A stretch of DNA of 64,000 nt from the NCBI GenBank assembly GCA_947184155.2, contig CAMXCT020001473.1, positions 37,501-101,500 of the forward strand, written 5' to 3'. Position 1 is the stretch's first letter. Every line of letters starts with the position of its first letter. The notes under the pieces were generated by a model that was given only the letters and a program-made list of their open reading frames with translations, did no database searches and was not told where the DNA came from. Positions 22,300 through 33,600 of this stretch are shown here, piece after piece. The position numbers were made by a program, and so were the translations under genes. This stretch comes from Cladocopium goreaui (Eukaryota > Sar > Dinophyceae > Suessiales > Symbiodiniaceae).

Positions 22300-25200
22300 G
22301 AGTTTCGGTGTGGCTAAGGGTGCGTTTTCAGAAGGGACGTTAGGCACTTTTTGGGCTCGATTTTGGAGCGTTTTGGGCACGAAATTAGGTGGCGTTTCAA
22401 CGTTTCGAGTGGTGGCCATGAGTCGAGCTGAAAGCGACAGGACGCGACAAGACGGTTATCACAAAGGCAGGCAAAAGTTCTTTTTTTTCTAGGGTTTCAG
22501 AAGGGACGTTAGGCACTTTTTGGGCTCGATTTTGGAGCGTTTTGGGCACGAAATTAGGTGGGGCTTCAGCGTTTCGAGTGGTGGCCATGAGCAGCAGCAG
22601 CAACAGGAGCAACAGGAGGGTTCTATGTCTCATTGTATGTCTCATTGTACAAACAGTGGTATAAAAATTGGTCGAAAACTATATAAAACCTTGTCCAAAA
22701 AAATATAAAACCTTGTCCAAAACTATATTGTTTTTCTAGGGTTTCAGAAGGGACGTTAGGCACTTTTTGGGCTCCATTTTGGAGCGTTTTGGGCACGAAA
22801 TTAGGTGGCGTTTCAGCGTTTCGAGTGGTGTCCATGAGTCGAGCTGTTGCAGCTAGCTGACGTCAAAGCGACAGGACGCGACAAGACGGTTATCACAAAG
22901 GCAGGCAAAGTTTTTTTTCTAGGGTTTCAGAAGGGACGTTAGGCAGGAGCAGCAGCAGCAGCAGCAGGAGGAAATAGAAGGTGTTTTCCCATTTGGGGAC
23001 TCGCAGTAGCAGCAAAAGCGTCTGCAGCAACAGGAGGACAAGGCAGCTAAAATTTTCACATAGCAGCAGCAAGAGGAAAAAGCAGCCAAAATCATCATTT
23101 TCTCTAGGTTTCAGAAGTTACGTTAGCACTTTTTGGGCTCGATTTTGGAGCGTTTTGGGCACGAAATTAGGTGGCGTTTCAACGTTCCGAGTGGTGGCCA
23201 TGAGTCGAGCTGTTGCAGCTGACGTCAAAGCGACAGGACGCGACAGGACGGTTATCACAAAGGCAGGCAAAAGTTCTTTTTTTTCTAGGGTTTCAGAAGG
23301 GACGTTAGGCACTTTTTGGGCTCCATTTTGGAGCGTTTTGGGCACGAAATTAGGTGGCGTTTCAGCGTTTCGAGTGGTGGCCATGAGTCGAGCTGAAAGC
23401 GACAGGACGCGACAAGACGGTTATCACAAAGGCAGGCAAAGTTCTTTTTTTTCTAGGGTTTCAGAAGGGACGTTAGGCACTTTTTGGGCTCGATTTTGGA
23501 GCGTTTTGGGCACGAAATTAGGTGGCGTTTCAGCGTTTCGAGTGGTGGCCATGAGCAGCAGCAGCGACAGGAGCAACAGGAGGGTTCTATGTCTCATTGT
23601 ACAAACAGTGGTATAAAATAAAAATTGGTCGAAAACTATTAAACTTTGTCCAAGAAAACTATAAAACCTTGTCTAAAACTATATATTGTTTTTCTAGGGT
23701 TTCAGAAGGGACGTTAGGCACTTTTGGTCGAAAACTATAAAACCTTGTCCAAGAAAACTATAAAACCTTGTCTAATAAAACCTTGTCTAAAACTATATTG
23801 TTTTTCTAGGGTTTCAGAAGGGACGTTAGGCACTTTTTGGGCTCGATTTTGGAGCGTTTTGGGCACGAAATTAGGTGGCGTTTCAGCGTTTCGAGTGGTG
23901 GCCATGAGTCGAGCTGAAAGCGACAGGACGCGACAAGACGGTTATCACAAAGGCAGGCAAAAGTTCTTTTTTTTCTAGGGTTTCAGAAGGGACGTTAGGC
24001 ACTTTTTGGGCTCGATTTTGGAGCGTTTTGGGCACGAAATTAGGTGGGGCTTCAGCGTTTCGAGTGGTGGCCATGAGCAGCAGCAGCAACAGGAGCAACA
24101 GGAGAGTTCTATGTCTCATTGTACAAACAGTCGTATAAAAATTGGTCTTGGTCGAAAACTATAGAAAACTATAAAAACTATATAAAACCTTGTCCAAAAC
24201 TATATTGTTTTTCTAGGGTTTCAGAAGGGGCGTTAGGCACTTTTTGGGCTCGATTTTGGAGCGTTTTGGGCACGAAATTAGGTGGCGTTTCAGCGTTTCG
24301 AGTGGTGTCCATGAGTCGAGCTGAAAGCGACAGGACGCGACAAGACGGTTATCACAAAGACAGGCAAAAGTTCTTTTTCTAGGGTTTCAGAAGGGACGTT
24401 AGGCACTTTTTGGGCTCGATTTTGGAGCGTTTTGGGCACGAAATTAGGTGGCGCTTCAGCGTTTCGAGTGGTGGCCATGAGCAGCAGCAGCAACAGGAGC
24501 AACAGGAGGGTTCTATGTCTCATTGTATGTCTCATTGTACAAACAGTGGTATAAAAATTGGTCGAAAACTATATAAAACCTTGTCCAAAAAACTATAAAA
24601 CCTTGTCCAAAACAGGAGGACAAGGCAGCTAAAATGTTCACATAGCAGCAGCAAGAGGAAAAAGCAGCCAAAATCATCACTTTCTCTAGGTTTCAGAAGT
24701 TACGTTAGGCACTTTTTGGGCTCGATTTTGGAGCGTTTTGGGCACGAAATTAGGTGGCGTTTGAACGTTTCGAGTGGTGGCCATGAGTCGAGCTGTTGCA
24801 GCTGACGTCAAAGCGACAGGACGTGACAAGACGGTTATCACAAAGGCAGGCAAAAGTTCTTTTTTTTCTAGGGTTTCAGAAGGGACGTTAGGCACTTTTT
24901 GGGCTCGATTTTGGAGCGTTTTGGGCACGAAATTAGGTGGCGTTTCAGCGTTTCGAGGGGTGGCCATGAGTCGAGCTGAAAGCGACAGGACGCGACAAGA
25001 CGGTTATCACAAAGGCAGGCAAAAGTTCTTTTTTTTCTAGGGTTTCAGAAGGGACGTTAGGCACTTTTTGGGCTCGATTTTGGAGCGTTCTGGGCACGAA
25101 ATTAGGTGGCGTTTCAGCGTTTCGAGTGGTGGCCATGAGCAGCAGCAGCAACAGGAGCAACAGGAGGGTTCTATGTCTCATTGTACAAACAGTGGTATAA

Positions 25201-25619
25201 AATAAAAATTGGTCGAAAACTATAAAACCTTGTCCAAGAAAACCTTGTCTAAAACTATATATTGTTTTTCTAGGGTTTCAGAAGGGACGTTAGGCACTTT
25301 TGGTCGAAAACTATAAAACCTTGTCTAAGAAAACTATAAAACCTTGTCTAATAAAACTTTGTCTAAAACTATATTGTTTTTCTAGGGTTTCAAGAAGGGA
25401 CGTTAGGCACTTTTTGGGCTCGATTTTGGAGCGTTTTGGGCACGAAATTAGGTGGCGTTTCAGCGTTTCGAGTGGTGGCCATGAGTCGAGCTGAAAGCGA
25501 CAGGACGCGACAAGACGGTTATCACAAAGGCAGGCAAAAGTTCTTTTTCTTCTAGGGTTTCAGAAGGGACGTTAGGCACTTTTTGGGCTCGATTTTGGAG
25601 CGTTTTGGGCACGAAATTA
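22300..25619. repeat. Satellite with 1.58-kb higher-order repeat
   Basis: About eighteen monomers start with TCTAGGGTTTCAGAAGGGAC and continue GTTAGGCACTTTTTGGGCTC, at spacings mostly near 170 or 245 bp. Monomer types differ by inserts: a CAGCAGCAACAGGAGCAACA block, an AAACTATAAAACCTTGTCC block, or a GACAGGACGCGACAAGACGG block. The type order from 23100 to 24690 repeats from 24690 to 25620. Matching monomers (23115/24700, 23298/24885, 23467/25052, 23708/25284, 23820/25398, 23990/25567) lie 1576-1587 bp apart. The many 60-90-codon frames inside are repeat products. Confidence 0.92.
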
Positions 25620-28600
25620 CCCAAAAGCTCTGGTTAGGCTAATTTCTGACTATTAGGTTGTTTCAGTTTTGAAGGTTATTTTCTATCTATTAGGTTATTT
25701 CATTTCTTGACTATTAGGTTGTTTGTCTTTTTGCCCAAATAGGTTATTTAGATGAATAATCTAATTTTCTGTAGGTTATTTATATGAATAGCCTTTTTTT
25801 TCTGCTTGCTGTTTTGATGAAAAGGCTACGTTTTTTTTTCCAGTTTGTTTCTTTGAACCACAGACTTTTTTAAATTAACAACCTCAAAGATGCTCAGCAT
25901 TTTGTGAATATAGTTGGAAGCAAAAGTTCGAAGAACATCAAAACAGGTCGCAAAAAGAAAACAAGCGTAACTTGATGTCCTTTTCTCCTTTAGGTTGAGA
26001 AAATGGTTCAAGATCTTTTGTCAAGCCTTGGGAGTTTCTGGAGGCCCATGGTTTCACTTGTAGCGATGCTTGGCTAGATCAAATACAAGAGCATGAGCCT
26101 AGGAATGGCACCTATGTTGGGGCTATCCTGCGCATTTTTGGCATGTGTATTTGATAGACCTGGTTGGAAGTTGTATTCGAAACCATGTCATGGGCCTTTG
26201 GTGGGCTTATGTTGGGTCACTTGGTGGCTCTGCTGGGCCTATGTTCGGCCTATGTTGAGCAAAAAGATGCCGCCATTTGGGCTTATGTTCAGCCAATTTC
26301 AACCCAGACCTAAGAAAAATTAGGTCTGGGTTGAGGAAAACCGTCCTTTTTGGGCCATGCCCCAGCCATATTGGGCCTATTCTGTGCCAAGTTGGGGGTA
26401 TGTTGGGCCTATCTTGCAGCAATTGGCACATCCACTGCTTGAGCTGCATGTCGCCATTTTACACTCCATAAAGTTAAATTTGACATGACACATTTTTTGG
26501 CTTAAAATGAGGCTGTCCAGCAACATGCAATGTATCTGTGGAATATTTTGTTTGGATGGAACAAACCAACAGGGGATGGAAACAAAAGAACTAGTATATG
26601 TGTATGTATATATAAATATATTTATATTGCTTTGTTTTTTTTCTATTTGTTTATTTGTTTATTTCATTTTATCTATTTACGTATTCTTTTAAAATATCGA
26701 TGAATTTATATCTACATATAAATAAACATGTGCTGCAACAATGGCAATGGACCGTTTTTCCTGGGCGCCAAACCAGCACAGAATGGAGGTACACAAACAT
26801 TATTTCTAACATTCTTTTAAAACAAAACTTCCTTGAATTAAAAGCATGCCAAACCAAACGCCCAAGATGATAAATCAACAATTGTAAAGACAAAGGTTGA
26901 CCATACAATTTGCAAGGTTTATTGGTGTGGAAAAAACAAGTCACCAAAAATCTGGGTGCTCCTGGGTCTTCATGTGCGTTCATGGGTGCTCACTAGTGCT
27001 CATCTGTTTTTGCTTGGTTGTTTGGTTGTTGGTTTGTTTGTTTGATTGTTTTTAAAACCCCACCAATTTTTTGATCTTGAAAAAATGGGATTGAAATGGA
27101 GGTCCCTGAGTGACTGTTCAGCTTTGGACTTAATAAACCACCAGCTGGAGAACCCCAAGAGCCCAAGAAAAATGCATTTTGTGAAATCTGTTTGAACGCT
27201 GGGCGGCAATATTTTTTTAAAACAAAAACCAAAGGTTGGATGGGGTTTTACTTGTAAAAAGTAGCGGTGGGCAAAAACATATTTGACCAAATGCTCTGCA
27301 AGGATTGGTTGTACCAGGACACAAGATTTGTGGTTTTGCTTAATGCGCCGCCTTTAGAATGCAACAACTGTGCCTTAGCGACCCCGACCCATCACTAAGG
27401 AGTGCCTCCCAAAACCCCCAGACCCCAAGATCTGCCAATGACTTAGGATGATCAGCCTTTCGATTTTTGAAGGCAGTTAAACGTACATTTTACTTGTAAT
27501 TTGGGGTCCCCAGCCTTTAAATTCACTGAAAAGTACGGCCACCCCAGAGCCAATGTATCACTAAAGTATTGATTTTCCGGAATCTATGTTTGAAAAATAG
27601 GCGTTGCAACCCACAGTTAGTCAATCACTTGGGCATTGCTGGATGTCAAATTTAGCCTTGAAAAAACTGATCCAATTGTTTTGCATGACTTGGGGCGCTT
27701 CAGCCATCAATTTCATTGGCTTAAACATGGAAAAATCTATCCAAGGAAGTGTGTGCTTGACATGTTTGTCTCAAAAAAACACTTTCTTTAGGAAAAAAAA
27801 CGCATATTTTCTCTAAAAACAACGGTATTTTTGAAAAAAAAACAAGCCTTTTTTTGAAGACAACCCTGTTTTTTTCAAAAAAAACAACGTGGTTTTGGTC
27901 AAATTGTAAGGTATTGAGGTGTAAGTTTGGTGTAAGTTTACATCAAACTTACACTTCTTGGGGTGTAAGTTTACACCAAACTTACATCAAACTTACACTT
28001 GTGAAGTGTAAGTTTGATGCAAACTTACACCCTTGAAGTGTAAGTTTACTCCAAACTTACACTGGCAAGTGTAAGTTTACACTTGTAAATGTAAGTTTGA
28101 TGTCAACTTGCGCTTGCCAGTGTAAGTTTGGAGTAAACTTACACTTCAAGGGTGTAAGTTTGCATCAAACTTACACTTCACAAGTGTAAGTTTGATGTAA
28201 ACTTACACCCCAAGAAGTGTAAGTTTGATGTAAACTTACACCAAACTTACACCTCAATACCTTACAATTTGACCAAAAACATGTTATTTAAAAAAAAAAA
28301 AAAACAATGTTTTTTTTCAAAAAACACATGCCTTTTTTTGCAAAATACCATTGGTTTTTTCAAAAATACCGTTGTTTTTAAAGAAAATATGCGTTTTTTT
28401 CCCTAAAGAATGTGTTTTTTTGAGACAAACATGTCAAGCACACACTTCCTTGGATAGATTTTTCCATGTTTAAGCCAATGAAATTGATGGCTGAAGCGCC
28501 CCAAGTCATGCAAAACAATTGGATCAGTTTTTTCAGGGCTAAATTTGAAGTGATTGACTGACTGTGGGTTGCAGCGCCTATTTTTCAAACATAGATTCCG

Positions 28601-30530
28601 GAAAAACAATCCTTTAGTGATACATTGGCTCTGGGTTGACTTTTTTTGCAATGAATTTAAAGGTTAGGGACTCCAAATTATAGGTAAACTGTGCGTTTCA
28701 CTGCCTTCAGAAATAAAAAGGATGATCATCCCAAGTCATTGGCAAACCTTGGGGTTTGGATGTTTTGTCATGAAAAAACATGTCAAAACTGGAGACTCGC
28801 CTCAGTGATGGGTCAGGTTCACTAAGGCACAACTGTTGCATTGCAAAGGCGGTGCGCGAAGCAAAAACAACAATTTTGTGCCTTGCATTTTGTATATATA
28901 CCCCCAATTTTGCACAAAGGAAACTTTGAATACATCCAATCGTCACCAAACACTTGATGGTTTTTTTCCTACCACTACGAGTGAAAGGCCATCCAGACCT
29001 TGACATGTTTTGGTTTATAAGATTGTTGCTGCCCATCATTAAAGTGATTTCGCAAAGCGTTTTTCAAACCCAGGTTTTGCCAAGCACTTAGGGTTCTCCA
29101 ACCTTTGAATGTATTGCAAAAAAATCGGAAACAATCCAGTCCAAGGTTGAACAATCACTCAGGGACCTCCTCTTAAAACCTATGTTCATCTCAATAAATG
29201 GATGGATGGAAAAACACACCAAACAAAAATGAACACCGGTGAGCGCCCATGAACGCACATGAACACCCATGACCACCCATGAATTTAGATGTATTCCATT
29301 GATTTTTCATTGATTTTTCCAAAACAATGCTAGCAAATTATATTTTCATTTTTTGTTTTTAAAACGGTTGATTTTATCATCTTGGGTGTTTGGTCTTGCG
29401 TGTTTTTAAGTCAAAGTATTGTATTTAAAAACCATGACAAATCATGAACTGTTTTTTTCATTGTGTGCTGGTTTGGCACCCAGAAAAACTATCCATTGCC
29501 ATTGTTGCAGCACATGTTTATATACAGATATAAACAATTTATAAATATATAGATCTAGAAAATAAGTGGATAAATGAACATATAATTATATATATACGCG
29601 TTGTTTTGTGTTTCCATCCCTTGTTGGTTTGCCCATCCAAACAAAATATTCCACTGATATATTTGCATGTTGCTGCGCACCCTCATTTTAAGCCAAAAAA
29701 TGAGTCATGTCAAATTTAACTTTATACAATGTAAAATGGCGACATGCAGCTCAAGCAGTGGATGTGCCAATTGCTGCAAGATAGGCCCAACATACCCCCA
29801 ACTTGGCACAGAATAGGCCCAATATGGCTGGGGCATGGCCCAAAAAGGACGGTTTTCCTCAACCCAGACCTAATTTTTCTTAGGTCTGGGTTGAAATTGG
29901 CTGAACATAAGCCCAAATGGCGGCATCTTTTTGCTCAACATAGGCCGAACATAGGCCCAGCAGAGCCACCAAGTGACCCAACATAAGCCCACCAAAGGCC
30001 CATGACATGGTTTCGAATACAACTTCCAACCAGGTCTATCAAATACACATGCCAAAAATGTGCAGGATAGCCCCACATAGGTGCCATTCCTAGGCTGATG
30101 CTCTTGTATTTGATCTAGCCAAGCATCACTACAAGTGAAGCCATGGGCCCCCAGAAACTCCCAAGGCTTCACAAAAAGATCTTGAAATAATTTCTCATCC
30201 TAAAGCAGAAAAAGACATCAAGTTACGCTTGTTTTCTTTTTGCGACCTGTTTTGATGTTCTTCGAACTTTTGCTTCCAACTATATTCTTTTTAAGTCTGT
30301 TGTTCAAAGAAACAAACTGAAAAAAAAAACGTAGCCTTTTCATCAAAACAGCAAACAGAAAAAAGGCTATTCATATAAATAACCTACAGAAAAATAGGTT
30401 ATTTTAGCAATCTGACTATTAGGTAAAACAAGTGTTTTACCTAATAGTCAAAAACAAATTTTAACTAATAGTCAGGAAACAAGATATAACCTAATAGGTA
30501 GAAATTAGCCTAACCAGAGCTTTTGGGTAT
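25619..30530. mobile_element. 4.9-kb palindromic element with long terminal inverted repeats
   Basis: The left end TACCCAAAAGCTCTGGTTAG is matched by the inverted right end ending at about 30530, and homology continues inward for about 2.4 kb per arm to an axis near 28091. The arms are similar but not identical; for example an 80-codon frame at 26207-26449 (minus) reappears unchanged at 29744-29986 (plus) while neighbouring bases differ. Both ends are bounded by TA, as expected for a Tc1/mariner-like target duplication. Left of the element lies the satellite; right of it is a partial family-A MITE and a transporter exon, so the flanks do not match each other. No transposase is recognisable. 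It could be a non-autonomous foldback element or an inverted duplication. Confidence 0.75.
27908..28262. repeat. Nested short palindromes at the element axis
   Basis: Repeats of GTGTAAGTTTGATGTAAACT with the inverse AGTTTACATCAAACTTACAC alternate about a dozen times. The whole block is self-complementary about 28091, and most single units are themselves palindromic. Confidence 0.9.
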
Positions 30531-30539
30531 ATAGTTCGA

Positions 30540-30605
30540 TGATAAAGCATAAACATGATGATTTACCCATTGAGAATGCTGATTTTCCATAGCAAACTGT
30601 GAAAT
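30540..30605. mobile_element. Truncated family-A MITE beside the large element
   Basis: GATTTACCCATTGAGAATGC and TGATTTTCCATAGC match the inner part of family A (31805-31912 is a full copy). The remnant is cut at the border of the 4.9-kb element and lies about 25 bp from the end of the transporter exon at 30630-30706. Confidence 0.55.
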
Positions 30606-30629
30606 TATCTGCCCATTTCGGAGCTTTGC

Positions 30630-33600
30630 CTGCTCCTTCAACAACCATCGCAAATGGCAGAGTGAGAAGGAGTGTCCATGCGGCTCCCCAAGCCTCAGCT
30701 TCGGGTCTGCGGATGGTCATCCCAACTTTTTTTCTTACCGGTGGTTGGTAGGGCCTGGTAGGGCCTGGTAGGGAATGGAGGAATGATCCCTAATAACTAG
30801 AAACTATAGTAGCTATCATCCAATTCCTCCATTCCCTACTTAGCAGCACCAAGTTTCTGGGGGTTCCGAAGTCAAAAGTTGTGATCTAAAAGGGATTTGA
30901 GCAACAAAAAGTGATTTCACAAATGAAAAATCGGAATTTCATCAGCAAAAATGCGGGTTTCTTCACAGGGGGCCACAAGTTATTGTCCAAGTCAAAGTTT
31001 TCAGGAAGAACCATTGTGAAGTGGTACCAGTGCTACCCCAATACTTGGACCTCCGAAGGATGGTCTACACGTCTTCTTTGGCATTGATACGCACCTAGAT
31101 GTAACTGAACTGACCTTGGGCTCTGGAGCAATCACTTTAGCAAACCCAGAATGAGGAAAAGTACAGTATGTGAAAAACATGAAGCACAGTCGATCTCATT
31201 GTCATGGAACCAAAGGAATATGTAAGTGTCATTAGAATTCAGCTGTGGCTTAGCACACGTTCGGAATGCAAACAGACTGGACATCCGACACTGTCAACAC
31301 AGGACCTCCATCAAATGCGCATTGTGCCAATCAAACATTGAATCACATCGAAAATATGGACCCCCCTGGTCCACTGGTGAATTTCTCGGCATTGCTGATT
31401 TCACCTCGTCCAAATGATATGACACTGTCAGGGAGAATCACTTTCGTGACTTTCATCATGAACAAGAAGCAAAAACAGATCCAACTAACCACCAGTTAAA
31501 TCCAGTTACCCTCTGGTAAACTAACATAGCGAACTGGAAAATCACCATGTTTAATGGGAAAACTCACTATTTCAATGGCCATTTTCAATAGCAAACTGTT
31601 AGTCATTACCATGCCGGGTAAGTCATTGTTGACGCCATGGCCGTTCGGTTTTCCCATTTTGCTGGCGGCTGGAACAGTCCACCTGGATGGTCTGCTGTTG
31701 TTCGATCAAGACACAGCTAAGCGGGCCGGGCCCAGCTCGTCAAGGACCAGAAGCCGCTGCTGCCAGATGGATTTCATGCTACCTTTGGGGCCGGGTGTCC
31801 AACATACCCTCTGGTAATGACTAACATAGCTATTGAAAATGGTGATCTATAGTGGATTTTCCCATTGAAAATGGTGATTTTCCATAGTTTTTTATATGTT
31901 TACCAGAGGGTATGTGCCATGGTCGTTGCTCATCCAGAATGGCCAAAGATCATGGGTGGAATTCCCCCAATTTGGATTGATGACCATCCAGCACTGGGTA
32001 CATCCAATCAATCCAATCCAACTAACTTGACCATAGCACATTTGTAAAAAAAACAATGGTGGACTTTGGGGAGTTCTAAGTTCTAAGTTCGAGTTTTGGA
32101 TGTTTTTGGTGTTGCACTTTCCATCCCCTAGTTTTAAACAGTTCATGATAAAACACAACCTTTCATAGTCCAAATCGTTTTTTTTGTCCGAACGATGGGC
32201 CGTGGCATCCCAGCTGAAAATCACCGCCCTAGCGTCATTTGAAAAAAACACGGTCGTCTCAATGGGCAAAAGGGGGCTGAACCACGAAAAGGATCATCAA
32301 TCTCACTATATATATATATCCCAGTCATAGATGTTATGGCTTATATGAGGCCTATAATATAAATATGTATATATATATATACAGCTTGAGTATTGTATAA
32401 GAATGCACTGTATAAGAATTTGAGGGACTCGGATCCAAGGCGGGCTACATATTTTCAGCTATACCAAGCACATAGGACTTATGTACTTCAAGAATTTGAG
32501 GGACCCTGGAATAGGATTGCCAAATTCTTGAATTACTGCTTATACGTGAGGTTTGCAATTCCCCTTTGCGTTTCTTTTTTGTGGAGTGACCCCTTATGGC
32601 CTTATGAAATCGGGCTTTGCAGAAAAACAATTTTCAAGCTCCGAACAATTGTTTTTTCGCACATGCTTGGACTGCTTCCAATCCACTCAAAATCTATATG
32701 TGGATAGAAATGGGAACCTGAAACCTTGGATATTCAGGCTCTGAAAAATTGTTTTTTCGCATTGAAGGGGTCAAGCCAGGCACTGCAAAAAAAAAGATCG
32801 TGACCTCAAAAATTGTTTTTTCGGCACTGCCCTTGTGAAACTCAGTGACAAGCCCGACTTTGCAAAAAAAAGAAAATCAGGCTCTACAAAATTGTTTTTT
32901 TCGCATGCCTCTTGTTAAATCTGCCAACTCCACCTCGTTGCCTCGTTTAAGCCCACTCCAAATTGCGCAGATACATACAATACATAACTAAGAATGCTCT
33001 AAGAATTTGAGGGTGGAAATTTGCCTGCATTTAAAAATAAGAATTTGAGGGACCCTGGGCCTCAAGCTTTCGGATTCTTAACCAACTCTCGGGCTGTATA
33101 TACACACATATTTGATCATATTTGATCATTTGTGTGTGTTGTTTTTGTGTTTTTTTTCCTCCCTGCTGGTGAACCCAAGATTAAGGCCCAATCTTTGAAG
33201 AGCTTCTTTGAGAAAATCCTAGTGGACACACATTGTAAAATGAGGCAATCGAAGCTAGTGAGGTGTAATGGCCATTTCAGGAACCTAAATTGGAGGTACC
33301 TACCATATATAAGGCCTATGTAAGGGGATATCCCCACAATTCATATGGCCAAAAATATGGTACTAACGTACCTCCATTTTAGGATCCTGAAGATCTCCCA
33401 TTGAAATAATTATTAATTTGCCCTGACACACATCACATGTAAGGTGCAATCCCAAATGTCTCATCTGAGATACTGTGGTAAACCCAATAATCAACATACC
33501 ACTTTGGGGATGGTCAATACTACCCATCTATACTACCCATCTATGGTGATATTGAGGCCATTGTTGGGGAAGGTTTATTGTTGGGTTTACCACATTGCCC

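Noticed and set aside
25619-30530. LTR retrotransposon
   Set aside because: The terminal repeats are inverted, not direct, and no reverse transcriptase or integrase motif was seen.
31554-31817. 87-codon plus-strand frame
   Set aside because: Its first 23 codons are the family-A MITE. The minus strand carries transporter sequence (SMKSIWQQRLL).
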